Source: Bacteroidales bacterium (GTDB taxonomy: Bacteria > Bacteroidota > Bacteroidia > Bacteroidales > F082). Taken from it: 41,334 nucleotides of DNA. The notes under the pieces were generated by a model, which worked only from the letters and a program-made list of their open reading frames with translations, was not told the origin of the DNA and did not search any database. The position numbers and the translations under genes were made by a program. The stretch spans positions 1 through 41,334 of the forward strand of contig JAFSJF010000151.1 in NCBI GenBank assembly GCA_017439405.1, in the 5' to 3' direction. Positions 31,809 through 40,954 of this stretch are shown one piece after another. Every line of letters begins with the position of its first letter. Positions within the stretch are counted from its first letter, which is position 1.

Positions 31809-34800
31809 ATGAATATGAGAAAATTTATAGCTTTAAGTTTGGCAGGACTTGCAATGTCCGTTGGACAATGTCTTGCCCAAGATGTAATAACAGATTGTTT
31901 TGGTCCGACAGCGATTGACCGTTGGGTGGATTCGGTGTATAACAGCCTCACTTTGGAACAACGTGTGGCTCAGTTGATTTGTATGCGAGCCAACCAACCC
32001 GACAAACCTTATGATCCGAATGTGGCAAAATATATCAAGCAATATAACATCGGCGGCGTGTGCTTTTTCCGCAACGATTTGACGGCGCAGGTGGAGCAAA
32101 CCAATGCTTGGCAAGAGATGGCACAGACACCGCTGATGGTCAGCATCGATGCGGAGTGGGGATTGGCCATGCGGCTGAAGAACACCATCGCTTATCCGTA
32201 TCAGATGACCCTCGGAGCAATAACTGATAACGACTTGATTTACAGCATGGGACAGCAAATTGCCGAGCAATGCCATCGTATGGGCATCCACGTCAATTTC
32301 GCGCCCGTGGTCGATGTCAATTCCAACCCAGCCAATCCCATCATTGGTATGCGAAGCTTTGGCGAGGAACCCCAAAAAGTGGGAGAGAAGGGTGCGGCAT
32401 ACGCCCTCGGAATGCAAAGCAAAGGCTTGATAACCACGATGAAACATTTTCCAGGACATGGCAATACCGCCACAGACTCGCATCTGACTTTGCCTACTGT
32501 GACGCGCACGCTGGACGAGGTGCAAGACATTGAGTTGGCTCCTTTCCGCTATTTGGTCAACAAAGCGAATGGCATTATGGTCGGTCACCTCTATTTCCCT
32601 GCCATTGAGAAGGTTAAGAACACGTCGTCGTCGCTTTCCTATGGCGTGGTCACGGAGCTTCTAAAAGAACAAATGGGCTACAAAGGCTTGATTTTCACCG
32701 ACGGACTCGACATGAAAGGCGTTTCCGAAAAAATCAGGCAAGACAGTGTGCCATACGCGGCTTTCATGGCGGGCAATGACGTGCTGATTTTGCCCACCAA
32801 CGTTCCTTCCGCCATCAGGACCATCAAGGAGGCTGCGGAACGCGACCTGCAAGCGGCTGCTCGATTGGAGGAGAGTTGCAAGAAGATACTGCGTTATAAG
32901 TTCATTGCCGGCCTTTATCGCTACAAGCCGGTTTCCACGGAAAACTTGACGTCGGACCTGAAGAAAAAAGAGTACGTCGATTTACGCCAACAGCTTTATG
33001 ATGCGTCTGTTACGATGCTTCGCAACGACGGCCAGGTGATTCCTTTGGCCAACAACAAGAAAATCGCGGTGGTGACCATTGGCAATACGAAAAACGATGT
33101 GTACAACGGTCTTTCTGATAAAGGGTTGAATGTCAGGTCGTTTGTTGTGGAAAAAGACAATATCGCCTCCAAATCGAAGGAATGGTTGACGGCTTTGGAA
33201 AGCTATGATTTGGTGGTGGTCAGCATCGAGAAGACGAATATGTTTGCCAACAAGAATTACGGCATCAACAGTGCGACGGTGGATTTCTTCAACCGCCTTG
33301 TGGCCCAGAACGACGTGATTCTCAACTTGTTCGCCTGTCCATACGCCCTCGACTTGTTCCGCATCAACAACAGCGTGAAGGGTTTGGTGGTGGCTTATCA
33401 AGATGAGGTGCCTGCTGTGAACGCCGTGGTGAAGCTGCTTTCGGGCGAGATGGAAGCTATGGGAACATTGCCCGTTTCGACGAACAAATTCAAGTGCGGC
33501 GACGGCATCGTGACGACTGCACCAGTCAAGAAAGAACAAATCATCCCATGGAAGGAGGAATCGAAGTCCGGTCCTGTCATGCAAACTAACACAGAGCCCA
33601 AATCCGACACAAAATCCAGCCATGATGTGTCAGTTTTTCCCTTGCCAACGGGAAATATGCCGAACAAATATGCCGCAAGATTGGATTCCACAGCTATCTC
33701 TGGCATAGGGCAAGGGGCTTATCCTGGCTGCCAAATCATAGCCTTGAAGGACGGCAAGGTGGTCTACGACAAATGCTTCGGCAACTTCACCTATGGCGGT
33801 GGCCACAAGGTGCAGCCCGACGACCTCTACGACATCGCCTCATGCACCAAAATCTTTGCTTCCACGCTGGCTGTCATGAAGTTATACGACCAAGGCAAAC
33901 TCGACCTCAATAAGACGTTGGCTGACTTTTTCCCCTATCTGAAAGGGAAGGCGCATGGCAACTTGAAGCTCCTCGACATCATGACTCATCAAGCCGGATT
34001 GAAGGCTTGGGTGCCGTTCTACAAGGTCACCGTGGATGCAAACGGCCCGAAACCAGAGTTTTACACGGACGAGATTGACGAACAGCATAATGTCCGTGTG
34101 GCTGAGAACCTGTACCTTATTAATGATTACGCCGACCGCATTTTCGACTCCGTCAGCAAAACACCGCTCGGCAAGACGAAGTATCTATATAGCGACATGG
34201 GCTTCTATTACATTCCCAAGATTGTGAAACTGCTTACCAATCAGAACATTGAGGAGTTTTTGGAGCAGGAGTATTACTATCCGATGGGGCTGAATCACAT
34301 CGGATACAAGCCGTTGGAGCATTTCACCCGCGACCAGATTGCCCCGACCGAGAACGACACCCTTTTCCGTCGGCAACTGGTTTGGGGCGACGTCCACGAC
34401 CAAGCGGCTGCCATGATGGGTGGCGTGGCGGGTCATGCGGGGCTGTTTTCCAACGCCCGCGACCTTGCCGTCATCATGCAGATGCTCCTTGATGAGGGTG
34501 TGTACAACGGCAGACGCTACTTGAAAGCAGAGACGGTGCGTTACTTCACCAAGGCGCCTTATGCCGCAAGCAACGACAACCGTCGCGGCATCGGGTTCGA
34601 CAAGCTGCCCATCGGGAAGAAAGGCTCGTGCACGGCCTCCAAGTCGGGCTCGATGCAAGGCTATGGGCACACGGGCTTCACGGGCACCTTCGCTTGGGCC
34701 GACCCCGCCAACAAGACGGTGATCATTTTCCTTTCGAACCGCGTCTATCCCAACGCCGAGCCGAACAGGCTTGTGAAATCAGGCATCCGCTCCATCTTGC

Positions 34801-34835
34801 ACGACATCCTTTATGAGGCTTATCCGGTGGAGTAA
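31809..34835 (+). CDS. Glycoside hydrolase family 3 / serine beta-lactamase-like fusion
   Basis: 1008 residues. After a signal peptide ending at CLAQ (about 24), a GH3 N-terminal domain spans about 45-370. It carries KHFPGHGNTATDSH at 212-225 (the His-Asp pair typical of NagZ-like enzymes) and TDGLDM at 297-302, the catalytic aspartate being in that block. A GH3 C-terminal-like domain follows to about 580. The last ~400 residues form a class C beta-lactamase-like domain with S678CTK681, Y794SD and a HTG box near 954. The first half should remove N-acetylglucosamine from muropeptides; the second could be a peptidase or esterase. Such fusions occur across Bacteroidota and suggest cell-wall turnover. 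Confidence 0.93.
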   Translation: MNMRKFIALSLAGLAMSVGQCLAQDVITDCFGPTAIDRWVDSVYNSLTLEQRVAQLICMRANQPDKPYDPNVAKYIKQYNIGGVCFFRNDLTAQVEQTNAWQEMAQTPLMVSIDAEWGLAMRLKNTIAYPYQMTLGAITDNDLIYSMGQQIAEQCHRMGIHVNFAPVVDVNSNPANPIIGMRSFGEEPQKVGEKGAAYALGMQSKGLITTMKHFPGHGNTATDSHLTLPTVTRTLDEVQDIELAPFRYLVNKANGIMVGHLYFPAIEKVKNTSSSLSYGVVTELLKEQMGYKGLIFTDGLDMKGVSEKIRQDSVPYAAFMAGNDVLILPTNVPSAIRTIKEAAERDLQAAARLEESCKKILRYKFIAGLYRYKPVSTENLTSDLKKKEYVDLRQQLYDASVTMLRNDGQVIPLANNKKIAVVTIGNTKNDVYNGLSDKGLNVRSFVVEKDNIASKSKEWLTALESYDLVVVSIEKTNMFANKNYGINSATVDFFNRLVAQNDVILNLFACPYALDLFRINNSVKGLVVAYQDEVPAVNAVVKLLSGEMEAMGTLPVSTNKFKCGDGIVTTAPVKKEQIIPWKEESKSGPVMQTNTEPKSDTKSSHDVSVFPLPTGNMPNKYAARLDSTAISGIGQGAYPGCQIIALKDGKVVYDKCFGNFTYGGGHKVQPDDLYDIASCTKIFASTLAVMKLYDQGKLDLNKTLADFFPYLKGKAHGNLKLLDIMTHQAGLKAWVPFYKVTVDANGPKPEFYTDEIDEQHNVRVAENLYLINDYADRIFDSVSKTPLGKTKYLYSDMGFYYIPKIVKLLTNQNIEEFLEQEYYYPMGLNHIGYKPLEHFTRDQIAPTENDTLFRRQLVWGDVHDQAAAMMGGVAGHAGLFSNARDLAVIMQMLLDEGVYNGRRYLKAETVRYFTKAPYAASNDNRRGIGFDKLPIGKKGSCTASKSGSMQGYGHTGFTGTFAWADPANKTVIIFLSNRVYPNAEPNRLVKSGIRSILHDILYEAYPVE

Positions 34836-34882
34836 GTCTCCAGTTTTCACCATATAAAAGACTCTTGGCGGGTGAAATGAAC

Positions 34883-37800
34883 TTATCGTTTCATCACCTT
34901 GACTACCTCAATGCCATCTTCGTATTGGATTTGCAGGAGATAGAGACCTGAAGGAAGGGCTTCCATTTCGATCACGCAAATCTCGCCCTTGACGTTGCCC
35001 TCGAGTATTTTGATTCCAGCAATAGACATCAGGCTGAAGTGACGAAGGGATTTCCCTTGTACGGTCAGTTGGTCTTTAACGGGATTGGGATAAATACCAA
35101 TATTTTGGTTTTCAACAGTTTTTTCAAACATTCCAGCTGTAGGACCGAGGAAGACTGGGGTGGAAAAATCGGTTTCCTTTTCATTCCATAGAGCGGTGAC
35201 GCAATACCTTTGGTCATCAATAGTGTTGTGGACGGCTTGCGTCGCAGTGAGGGCTTCTTGTCCTAAGACCATCTCGTCTTCCTCACCTTCTTCAGGACCC
35301 CAATAAAGGTTGTATGTGAAGTCGTGGTCGTCGATGGGACTGGTATATGCACGTAGCATCCAAGAACGATACATGCCGAATTGTGTCGCAGGTCTCCACA
35401 TGGACCCTGACTTAATCAGGCAGCTGTTGTCGTCACCAACGTAGTCGCAACAAGGTATGGGATTCTGTGCACCAGTGGTGGCCACGCAAATCCATAGCGG
35501 GAGTGCTGGATCGTAATCGACAGCTTCGTCCAAATCGAACCTTATCCAGGTATAAGTGCCCTCCATGTCGCGTTGTTGGACATAAACCTGGCTGTTGTTG
35601 TTGGCTATTTCCCCATTGTAGATGGTGAAGGTGTATTGTCCAGCGGAACAGTCGAACAGTTCTATTTGGGTGAGCGGACGACCGGCAAACAAGGCGAGAT
35701 GTTTCGGCTCGATGCGGATGCCCCACTTGTGGCTGTTGCTCCCGATTTGTTCCAGAAAAGTGTTGTCATCGTAGGCCATCATGCCGTGTCCGACAAACGC
35801 GGGCGCATCCCAGTTGATTTCCACATGACCGTCGTCAAAATAGCTGCCATGGAGGTTCTGTGGAGGCTCGCAATAGTAGTTCATCGCGGTTGCATAGACC
35901 ACGTTGTCAGGATTCCAAGAGGAAATGTCGCCACAGGTGCTTTCCACATGGTAGTTGTGGGTGCCTGAGCGCATGATTTTGTCGTCGAGATAGCTGTAGC
36001 CTTCTTGTGTGGCTGTTTTTTTGCCGTCGCGGTAGATGTCAAAGTTCTTGTTTTCGGTGGGCACGGTCCATTGTAGTTGAATCTCAGGCCCATTGGAAAC
36101 GGCTCTCACGTTTTGCGGAGGGATTGCGCCCAGGCCTTCGTCTTGGGCTGTATAGTAGGCGATCTGACCCCATGCGGGTTGGTCGATGTCGAAAAGGATG
36201 CCTTGGCTCGTCTCATTGAGGCGGCTGGCCTTGACGTGGATGCCTTCGCTGTCAGGGTCGAAGCCTGGGTTCCAGCGGAAAGTGGCTACGGTGTTGGCGG
36301 ACAAATAGATTTCGGTTTCATTATGGGTGCCTTCGTAAATGGTGAGCCATTGCGTCGGCATGTTTGGATGGTCGTATGTTATCTCCATCTCCCCGCCTTT
36401 GGTTCCGTATGGCGAGTCGGAATCGAGGGAGATACGGATGGTCTCGTAGTTGCCGATGATGGCCCATGTTTCGGACGGGGCGGAATGGTACATCATTAAG
36501 CCGCCGCTGACAGACATCAGGGCGAATGCACGATAGCCAAGGTCGGCCTCGGAATAGGGAAGGGTGTAGGTGGTGTCGGTGATGTCTCTTGCGATTTCGA
36601 TCAATCCACCCGAAGGAGTGACGCTGAAAAACTTATAGGTGTCAACACCATCTTTGGAGCTCCACGAAAACTCAAACTGATGGTCGATGCTGTTCACATG
36701 GACGTTGAAGTTCTCCGGACCGGGCATTGAATACTCATAGTTCCAATTTCGGGCATAGACGAAGCTCATCTTGTCGCCCCTCGTGCTGATGTTGCGGATT
36801 TGGTCCCATTCCGTATATAGGTCGCTGTTGGTGAGGAAGATGTGCGGGTCGGATGACATGCCGTTGAACTCGGTGCGACCACGCTCGGCGCAGAAATTGG
36901 AATGGTCAAGGTTGCCGGCCTCGTTGACGCTGCCGCCAGGACGGAAGAGATATACCTCGTCGAATTGGTCGTAGCCGTTCCAATTCGCGTTGCCGTCAAA
37001 GCGCGTGTCGATGCGGTAGATGAGCAGTCCGCCGTCAGGCACGTTGCTGTCGAAAAGGTCGTTTCCGTTGCGGTATTCGAGAACGATGTATTGGCTCGGG
37101 TCGCTGGTCCTGATCCGGTAGGCGTTGCGGTGGTTGCCTTCCCATGAGTCGGCCTCGATTTCGTAGTAGCCGTAGTTTCCAGTGATGTCGGGAATGTCGT
37201 CCACCCAGTGTCCATATTTGTATTTCATGTACATGCTAATCTGTTGCGGAGGCTCGGTGGTGCCACACATAAGATCCCATGCGCCTACGGGGTCGATGCC
37301 GCCGCTGTAGTGGTACAGGTCGGGGGCTCCTAACGAGTGGTTCATCTCGTGGCAGAGCGTGCTGACGTTGAAGTAGCCACCTTGTTCCAGCTGTAGGTTG
37401 AAGTCATAGACACGCAATCCTTTGAGCATCACATTGCGGTCGTAGATGCACCACCGGTGAGGCCAGAGCAGCGAGGCCCATTCGCCCGGCGTCCCCTTGA
37501 TGACGAAGACCACGTTGTCCACCAAACCGTCCTCGTTGTAGTCGAGGTCGAGCGTGTCTGACACTTGGTCGGCCACATAATAGATGGCGCGTTCCAACAA
37601 AGAGAACTCGCGGTCGGCGGTCTCGCCGTCGTGGTAGCCCATGGGGTTGGTCACAGGGTCGAAGGGCATGTAGTATTCCTTCGGGTAGATGTCCTCGTAG
37701 GAGAGTATGGTTTCGCCGTCGGGAATGGGATAGCAATAGGATCTTAGGTCGAGTTGGTTGTAGGAAGCGTGGTGGAAGTAGTTGTGCAGCGAGATGGACT

Positions 37801-38293
37801 CGTAGTTGGAGGCGTTGAACATGGAATCCACAGCCGAGAAGGGCGTGGCGTGGTAGGTGTCGCCCGCAAAGCGGATGAAGACGACCAGGTTGTTGTAGAT
37901 GCCGTGGTTCAGCTCGCGGTTGGCGGGCTTTTGAGGCCGTTTGATGTGTTGTTCGCGGGCCTGACGGCGTTGTTGGTATTCCTCTGGAGAGATTTTCACG
38001 TAAGGACTCAGCCCGACCGATGCCGGATCCACACTATTAATAAGGTATGGTGAGGGCACCACTTTGCCTTGGCTGTCGTGCATGGCGTAAAAGTAGTATC
38101 CGCCTTCGCCTTTGACGATGGTGAAGCCGTTGGCGTCGTGCAGGTAGTTGTAGAACTCGTCGCCCGAAGCGAAGCAGTTAAAGACCTGTCCATCAGGCTG
38201 GGTGAGGCGCACTTCGACGTTTTTCAGGGGAGCCGCAATAACACACAGCATGGCTCCAAAAAATGCAATAAGGAGGAAAAATGTCTTTTTCAT
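34883..38293 (-). CDS. M6-type metalloprotease with T9SS sorting domain
   Basis: 1136 residues. The signal peptide MKKTFFLLIAFFGAMLCVIA is followed by a propeptide-like region, then an M6 (immune inhibitor A-like) peptidase domain with zinc motif HEMNH at 315-319 in TLCHEMNHSLGAPDLYHYSG. GTPGEWASLLWPHRW is a family block. Then come fibronectin-like and carbohydrate-binding-like beta domains, including PPQNLHGSYFDDGHVEINWD. The last ~75 residues (NIGIYPNPVKDQLTVQG, LPSGLYLLQIQYEDGIEVVK) are a type A T9SS sorting domain, so the protease is secreted and surface-bound. The start has a -7 element TATTTTTG on the minus strand (38324-38317). It is convergent with the GH3 gene. Confidence 0.93.
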   Translation of the reverse strand: MKKTFFLLIAFFGAMLCVIAAPLKNVEVRLTQPDGQVFNCFASGDEFYNYLHDANGFTIVKGEGGYYFYAMHDSQGKVVPSPYLINSVDPASVGLSPYVKISPEEYQQRRQAREQHIKRPQKPANRELNHGIYNNLVVFIRFAGDTYHATPFSAVDSMFNASNYESISLHNYFHHASYNQLDLRSYCYPIPDGETILSYEDIYPKEYYMPFDPVTNPMGYHDGETADREFSLLERAIYYVADQVSDTLDLDYNEDGLVDNVVFVIKGTPGEWASLLWPHRWCIYDRNVMLKGLRVYDFNLQLEQGGYFNVSTLCHEMNHSLGAPDLYHYSGGIDPVGAWDLMCGTTEPPQQISMYMKYKYGHWVDDIPDITGNYGYYEIEADSWEGNHRNAYRIRTSDPSQYIVLEYRNGNDLFDSNVPDGGLLIYRIDTRFDGNANWNGYDQFDEVYLFRPGGSVNEAGNLDHSNFCAERGRTEFNGMSSDPHIFLTNSDLYTEWDQIRNISTRGDKMSFVYARNWNYEYSMPGPENFNVHVNSIDHQFEFSWSSKDGVDTYKFFSVTPSGGLIEIARDITDTTYTLPYSEADLGYRAFALMSVSGGLMMYHSAPSETWAIIGNYETIRISLDSDSPYGTKGGEMEITYDHPNMPTQWLTIYEGTHNETEIYLSANTVATFRWNPGFDPDSEGIHVKASRLNETSQGILFDIDQPAWGQIAYYTAQDEGLGAIPPQNVRAVSNGPEIQLQWTVPTENKNFDIYRDGKKTATQEGYSYLDDKIMRSGTHNYHVESTCGDISSWNPDNVVYATAMNYYCEPPQNLHGSYFDDGHVEINWDAPAFVGHGMMAYDDNTFLEQIGSNSHKWGIRIEPKHLALFAGRPLTQIELFDCSAGQYTFTIYNGEIANNNSQVYVQQRDMEGTYTWIRFDLDEAVDYDPALPLWICVATTGAQNPIPCCDYVGDDNSCLIKSGSMWRPATQFGMYRSWMLRAYTSPIDDHDFTYNLYWGPEEGEEDEMVLGQEALTATQAVHNTIDDQRYCVTALWNEKETDFSTPVFLGPTAGMFEKTVENQNIGIYPNPVKDQLTVQGKSLRHFSLMSIAGIKILEGNVKGEICVIEMEALPSGLYLLQIQYEDGIEVVKVMKR

Positions 38294-38316
38294 GAGATTA
38301 AAGTATTAATTTGCCG

Positions 38317-38324
38317 CAAAAATA
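38317..38324 (-). promoter_or_regulatory. -7 element of the M6 protease gene
   Basis: CAAAAATA on the plus strand reads TATTTTTG on the minus strand, 23 bases before the ATG. No clear -33 box was seen. Confidence 0.5.
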
Positions 38325-38550
38325 GCAATAAGTTGGAATGAGGGGATAGGTTGGACAATATTTTGTTTTTGCAAAGAATTTGGCAGGCCAAGGGTTGGGT
38401 TTCAGTCGTGGTTTGTATTTTCCTGTTTGTCTGGATTTGATGGGGCAAAGGTAAAGTTTTTGAAAGAATTGGAAACCATGAACGCCAAACAGATTGCATA
38501 GGGAGAAACAAAAATCCTTTCAGGGTAGTGGTGAAGAATGAAAAAAGTTG

Positions 38551-38558
38551 TAATTTTG
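38551..38558 (+). promoter_or_regulatory. -7 element of the toxin-antitoxin pair
   Basis: TAATTTTG fits TAnnTTTG perfectly. It is 22 bases before the ATG of the antitoxin, so the leader would be very short. Confidence 0.5.
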
Positions 38559-38580
38559 CGAATCAATTAATGTGAAAACG

Positions 38581-38781
38581 ATGACTACTTTTATTGACAC
38601 ATTGGAAGAAACCGATGTCACTACACTTCAGGATGACTTGACTCCAGAAGAGCGTGCGCGTTGGGAAGCCATGATTGAGCGCGATTTGCAGGAAAGAGCA
38701 GAAGGCAAGCCAAAAAAGTACCTCACGCTTGACGAGTTTGAGAAGAAATTGATTGACGCGGCACATAAACTCTATGCGTAA
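38581..38781 (+). CDS. Small antitoxin-like protein
   Basis: 66 residues from the ATG at 38581; an in-frame GTG at 38572 is possible. The protein is acidic and helical (TLEETDVTTLQDDLTPEERA) with a C-terminal YLTLDEFEKKLIDAAH. No classical ribbon-helix-helix is evident. It is called an antitoxin because it directly precedes, and overlaps by 8 bases, a RelE/ParE-like gene, the standard order for such pairs. The acidic tail could neutralise the basic toxin. Confidence 0.65.
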   Translation: MTTFIDTLEETDVTTLQDDLTPEERARWEAMIERDLQERAEGKPKKYLTLDEFEKKLIDAAHKLYA

Positions 38782-39082
38782 ATACACCGTCATAGTAATG
38801 GACGATGTCGAAGATTACTTCGTTGATTTGATGCGTTTTGTGGCATCGAAATACACATTGGAGACAGCCATTCGATATGCAAAGCGGATTCGTGAAGAAG
38901 TTGAAACCCTTTCTTATCTTGCTCCAATATTGCCTGAAAGCAAATACAAACAGCCGAAACGGTATTATCCAGAAGCTAAGACCTATGCCATTACCAAAAA
39001 GAAACTGACGGTGATTTTTCACATCGAAGAAGATTATGTGATTGTGGATAAGATTCTGCCTTCGGTGTTGATAACTAGATGA
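38774..39082 (+). CDS. RelE/ParE-family toxin-like protein
   Basis: 102 residues from the ATG at 38774. YTVIVMDDVEDYFVDLMRFV, ETAIRYAKRIREEVETLSYL and KKLTVIFHIEEDYVIVDKIL follow the RelE/ParE fold order: strand, two helices, then a beta sheet ending in a strand pair. RelE toxins cut mRNA on the ribosome and ParE toxins poison gyrase; the family member cannot be told here. The start is nested in the antitoxin's last codons, so expression is coupled. Confidence 0.78.
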   Translation: MRKYTVIVMDDVEDYFVDLMRFVASKYTLETAIRYAKRIREEVETLSYLAPILPESKYKQPKRYYPEAKTYAITKKKLTVIFHIEEDYVIVDKILPSVLITR

Positions 39083-39211
39083 ATTATTATTGGAAAGGGA
39101 ATGAATCTGACGCAAATTGCCGCGAGTTGAAAACGAACAAATGAAATAACAAATAGTTTCGATAGAAGAAACTAAATTATTACGATAACTTGTTAAAATA
39201 CAGGATACTAA

Positions 39212-40126
39212 ATGGCATACATAACAAAGTATAATTTCGATAAGTTATTTAACAACAGGTATCGTTATGATGCTACAAAAAAACTTAAAGGCACAATAGA
39301 GTTGATGGAGCGTATCGTATGCTATTATAGTGACGATGAAATGCAAAGATTTTTGGCGTATCGAGAATTAGCTAAAGACCCTGCCAGCTTTTTGGGTTTG
39401 TATAAAATACCATTTAAAGACACTTATACTTATGTGTGGGAAGCACCTCCTGCATATCATAATAGTTCTAGTTGTGAGTTGCTTCTAAGCGATTATTCAG
39501 GGAAGGGAGCTATAATACCTGATGAGATTAGACGACTAGGTTATGATATGATTGTTAAATATCGGGAGTTTTATAAAAACAATAAAACTATTCATGACAA
39601 GGATCCACAAATGTTCTTTAATTTAGTCAATAAAACCTTTCATACAAATATCTCTGGAGAAAATATAGATTCCGACTATGCGGCTAATTCTGGGGTAAAA
39701 CAAATTCCAAACATACCGTTAGAAAGATTGATTGAGGTATTTAATCGTAATGTTGAGGTGTTGTTGAAGTATTGGAATGCCCATATTATTGTTTGTAGTA
39801 ATTTTGCGAAACGTTCATATTACATTACTGATTACGTTAGAAAAAATGGCCCTAATGTGTTTTATACAAATACATCTGATATGTCCAATACCAAAGGAAA
39901 AGTTTTTAACGGAACTGGAATTAGTAATGCTTTGGTGATTGATAGGGTTAGAGAGATACAACATTTAAAATCGTTCATGAGCGGTCAAATAAAAGATATA
40001 ATTCTGAAAAAATATAATCCTCTTGTTTCGATGGATTCTACATTATTAGATGCATTAGGTTTTAAGAGATGCAGCAAATGTGGTTATAATGTCGTTAGAA
40101 CAATGGGGACAAACTTAATAAAATAA
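39212..40126 (+). CDS. Unrecognised protein in an AT-rich patch
   Basis: 304 residues, not recognised. It is soluble and has no signal peptide. A single Cys pair, CSKCGYNV, lies near the C-terminus (about residue 288) and could bind a metal if paired with other ligands. Blocks of note are DKLFNNRYRYDATKKLKGTI at the start and LLKYWNAHIIVCSNFAKRSY in the middle. Codon choice is much more AT-rich than in the genes before 38300, which suggests transfer. It is followed 4 bases later by a retropepsin-like gene and may be in the same transcript. Confidence 0.65.
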   Translation: MAYITKYNFDKLFNNRYRYDATKKLKGTIELMERIVCYYSDDEMQRFLAYRELAKDPASFLGLYKIPFKDTYTYVWEAPPAYHNSSSCELLLSDYSGKGAIIPDEIRRLGYDMIVKYREFYKNNKTIHDKDPQMFFNLVNKTFHTNISGENIDSDYAANSGVKQIPNIPLERLIEVFNRNVEVLLKYWNAHIIVCSNFAKRSYYITDYVRKNGPNVFYTNTSDMSNTKGKVFNGTGISNALVIDRVREIQHLKSFMSGQIKDIILKKYNPLVSMDSTLLDALGFKRCSKCGYNVVRTMGTNLIK

Positions 40127-40130
40127 CAAT

Positions 40131-40538
40131 ATGAAACACTCGTTAAAGGATACTCTTGAAAAAGTCAAGATGACTTTGATTAATGTCAGAGTTCAGGATT
40201 TTACCTTTACTTTTGACATAGATACAGGCTCAACGGAAAACATTGTATTTGATTATGTTTCTAACCAATTGCCGAATGTATTCAAGCCTGTTGTTGGATG
40301 CAATAAGGTGTTTGGCATCGACGGGAAATATCAAGAAAACCAGCTTGTTGAGGCGGAATTGTCAATAGGTGACAATAGTTTTATGACCCAATTAAATGTT
40401 GTAAATGCAGACCAAACCGTTATTAATCTTCAAAATGATTTTGGTTTTCAATTGCATGGCATACTCGGTATCCCTTTTTTAGAAGAGAATGATTGTGTTA
40501 TTGATTTTAAGAACAAATTATTTATAATAGGAGAGTGA
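40131..40538 (+). CDS. Retropepsin-like aspartic protease
   Basis: 135 residues without signal peptide. FTFDIDTGSTENIVFD holds the DTGS active-site motif (about residues 31-34), VFGIDGKYQENQ fits the flap, and HGILGIPFLEENDCVIDF matches the second conserved hydrophobic block of clan AA single-domain proteases. These act as homodimers, each chain supplying one aspartate. The substrate is unknown. It is placed between two unrecognised genes with gaps of 4 and 3 bases, so the three probably work together. Confidence 0.75.
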   Translation: MKHSLKDTLEKVKMTLINVRVQDFTFTFDIDTGSTENIVFDYVSNQLPNVFKPVVGCNKVFGIDGKYQENQLVEAELSIGDNSFMTQLNVVNADQTVINLQNDFGFQLHGILGIPFLEENDCVIDFKNKLFIIGE

Positions 40539-40541
40539 TTT

Positions 40542-40949
40542 ATGTCAAACATTGAAGAATTACAGAAAGACCTGTCACCAAGTGACTTGCAAATGACGCA
40601 AACAATAGACGTTCTGCTTGAACGTGGACTTTGGCAAAGAGCTTTTCTCCTAGCAAGTAAGAATTTGGACGATAGCCTAAAGGAAATGCATGGTTTTCTA
40701 ATAAAGCATTACGATATCTATGAGTATTATCGAGATGAAGACCCTAATATTGATGATACAGCGGGACTTTGGTACGATGCTTTTGTCAACAGTAGTACAG
40801 GCAAGTTTCTTCCGTCTATCAATAACCTTTTGAAAGTATTCGGCAAGGCAATCAACGAAATAGATTCCGTAAACCCAGTCGTCAATTATGATGTTGAACT
40901 TGAAGAATTACGGGATACTATTGATACCATACTTCAAGAAGAATCCTAA
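40542..40949 (+). CDS. Unrecognised small helical protein
   Basis: 135 residues, predicted all-helical by eye (IDVLLERGLWQRAFLLASKN, NNLLKVFGKAINEIDSV). It is acidic, with no signal peptide, membrane helix or motif. It follows the retropepsin-like gene after 3 bases and is convergent with the prolyl-tRNA editing gene 5 bases away. It could be a partner or substrate of the protease, which is only a suggestion. Confidence 0.6.
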   Translation: MSNIEELQKDLSPSDLQMTQTIDVLLERGLWQRAFLLASKNLDDSLKEMHGFLIKHYDIYEYYRDEDPNIDDTAGLWYDAFVNSSTGKFLPSINNLLKVFGKAINEIDSVNPVVNYDVELEELRDTIDTILQEES

Positions 40950-40954
40950 ACTCT

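Noticed and set aside
34844-34877. Bidirectional terminator between the GH3 and M6 genes
   Set aside because: TTTCACC and GGTGAAA arms can pair, but the 19-base loop and lack of a T-tract on either strand make it weak.
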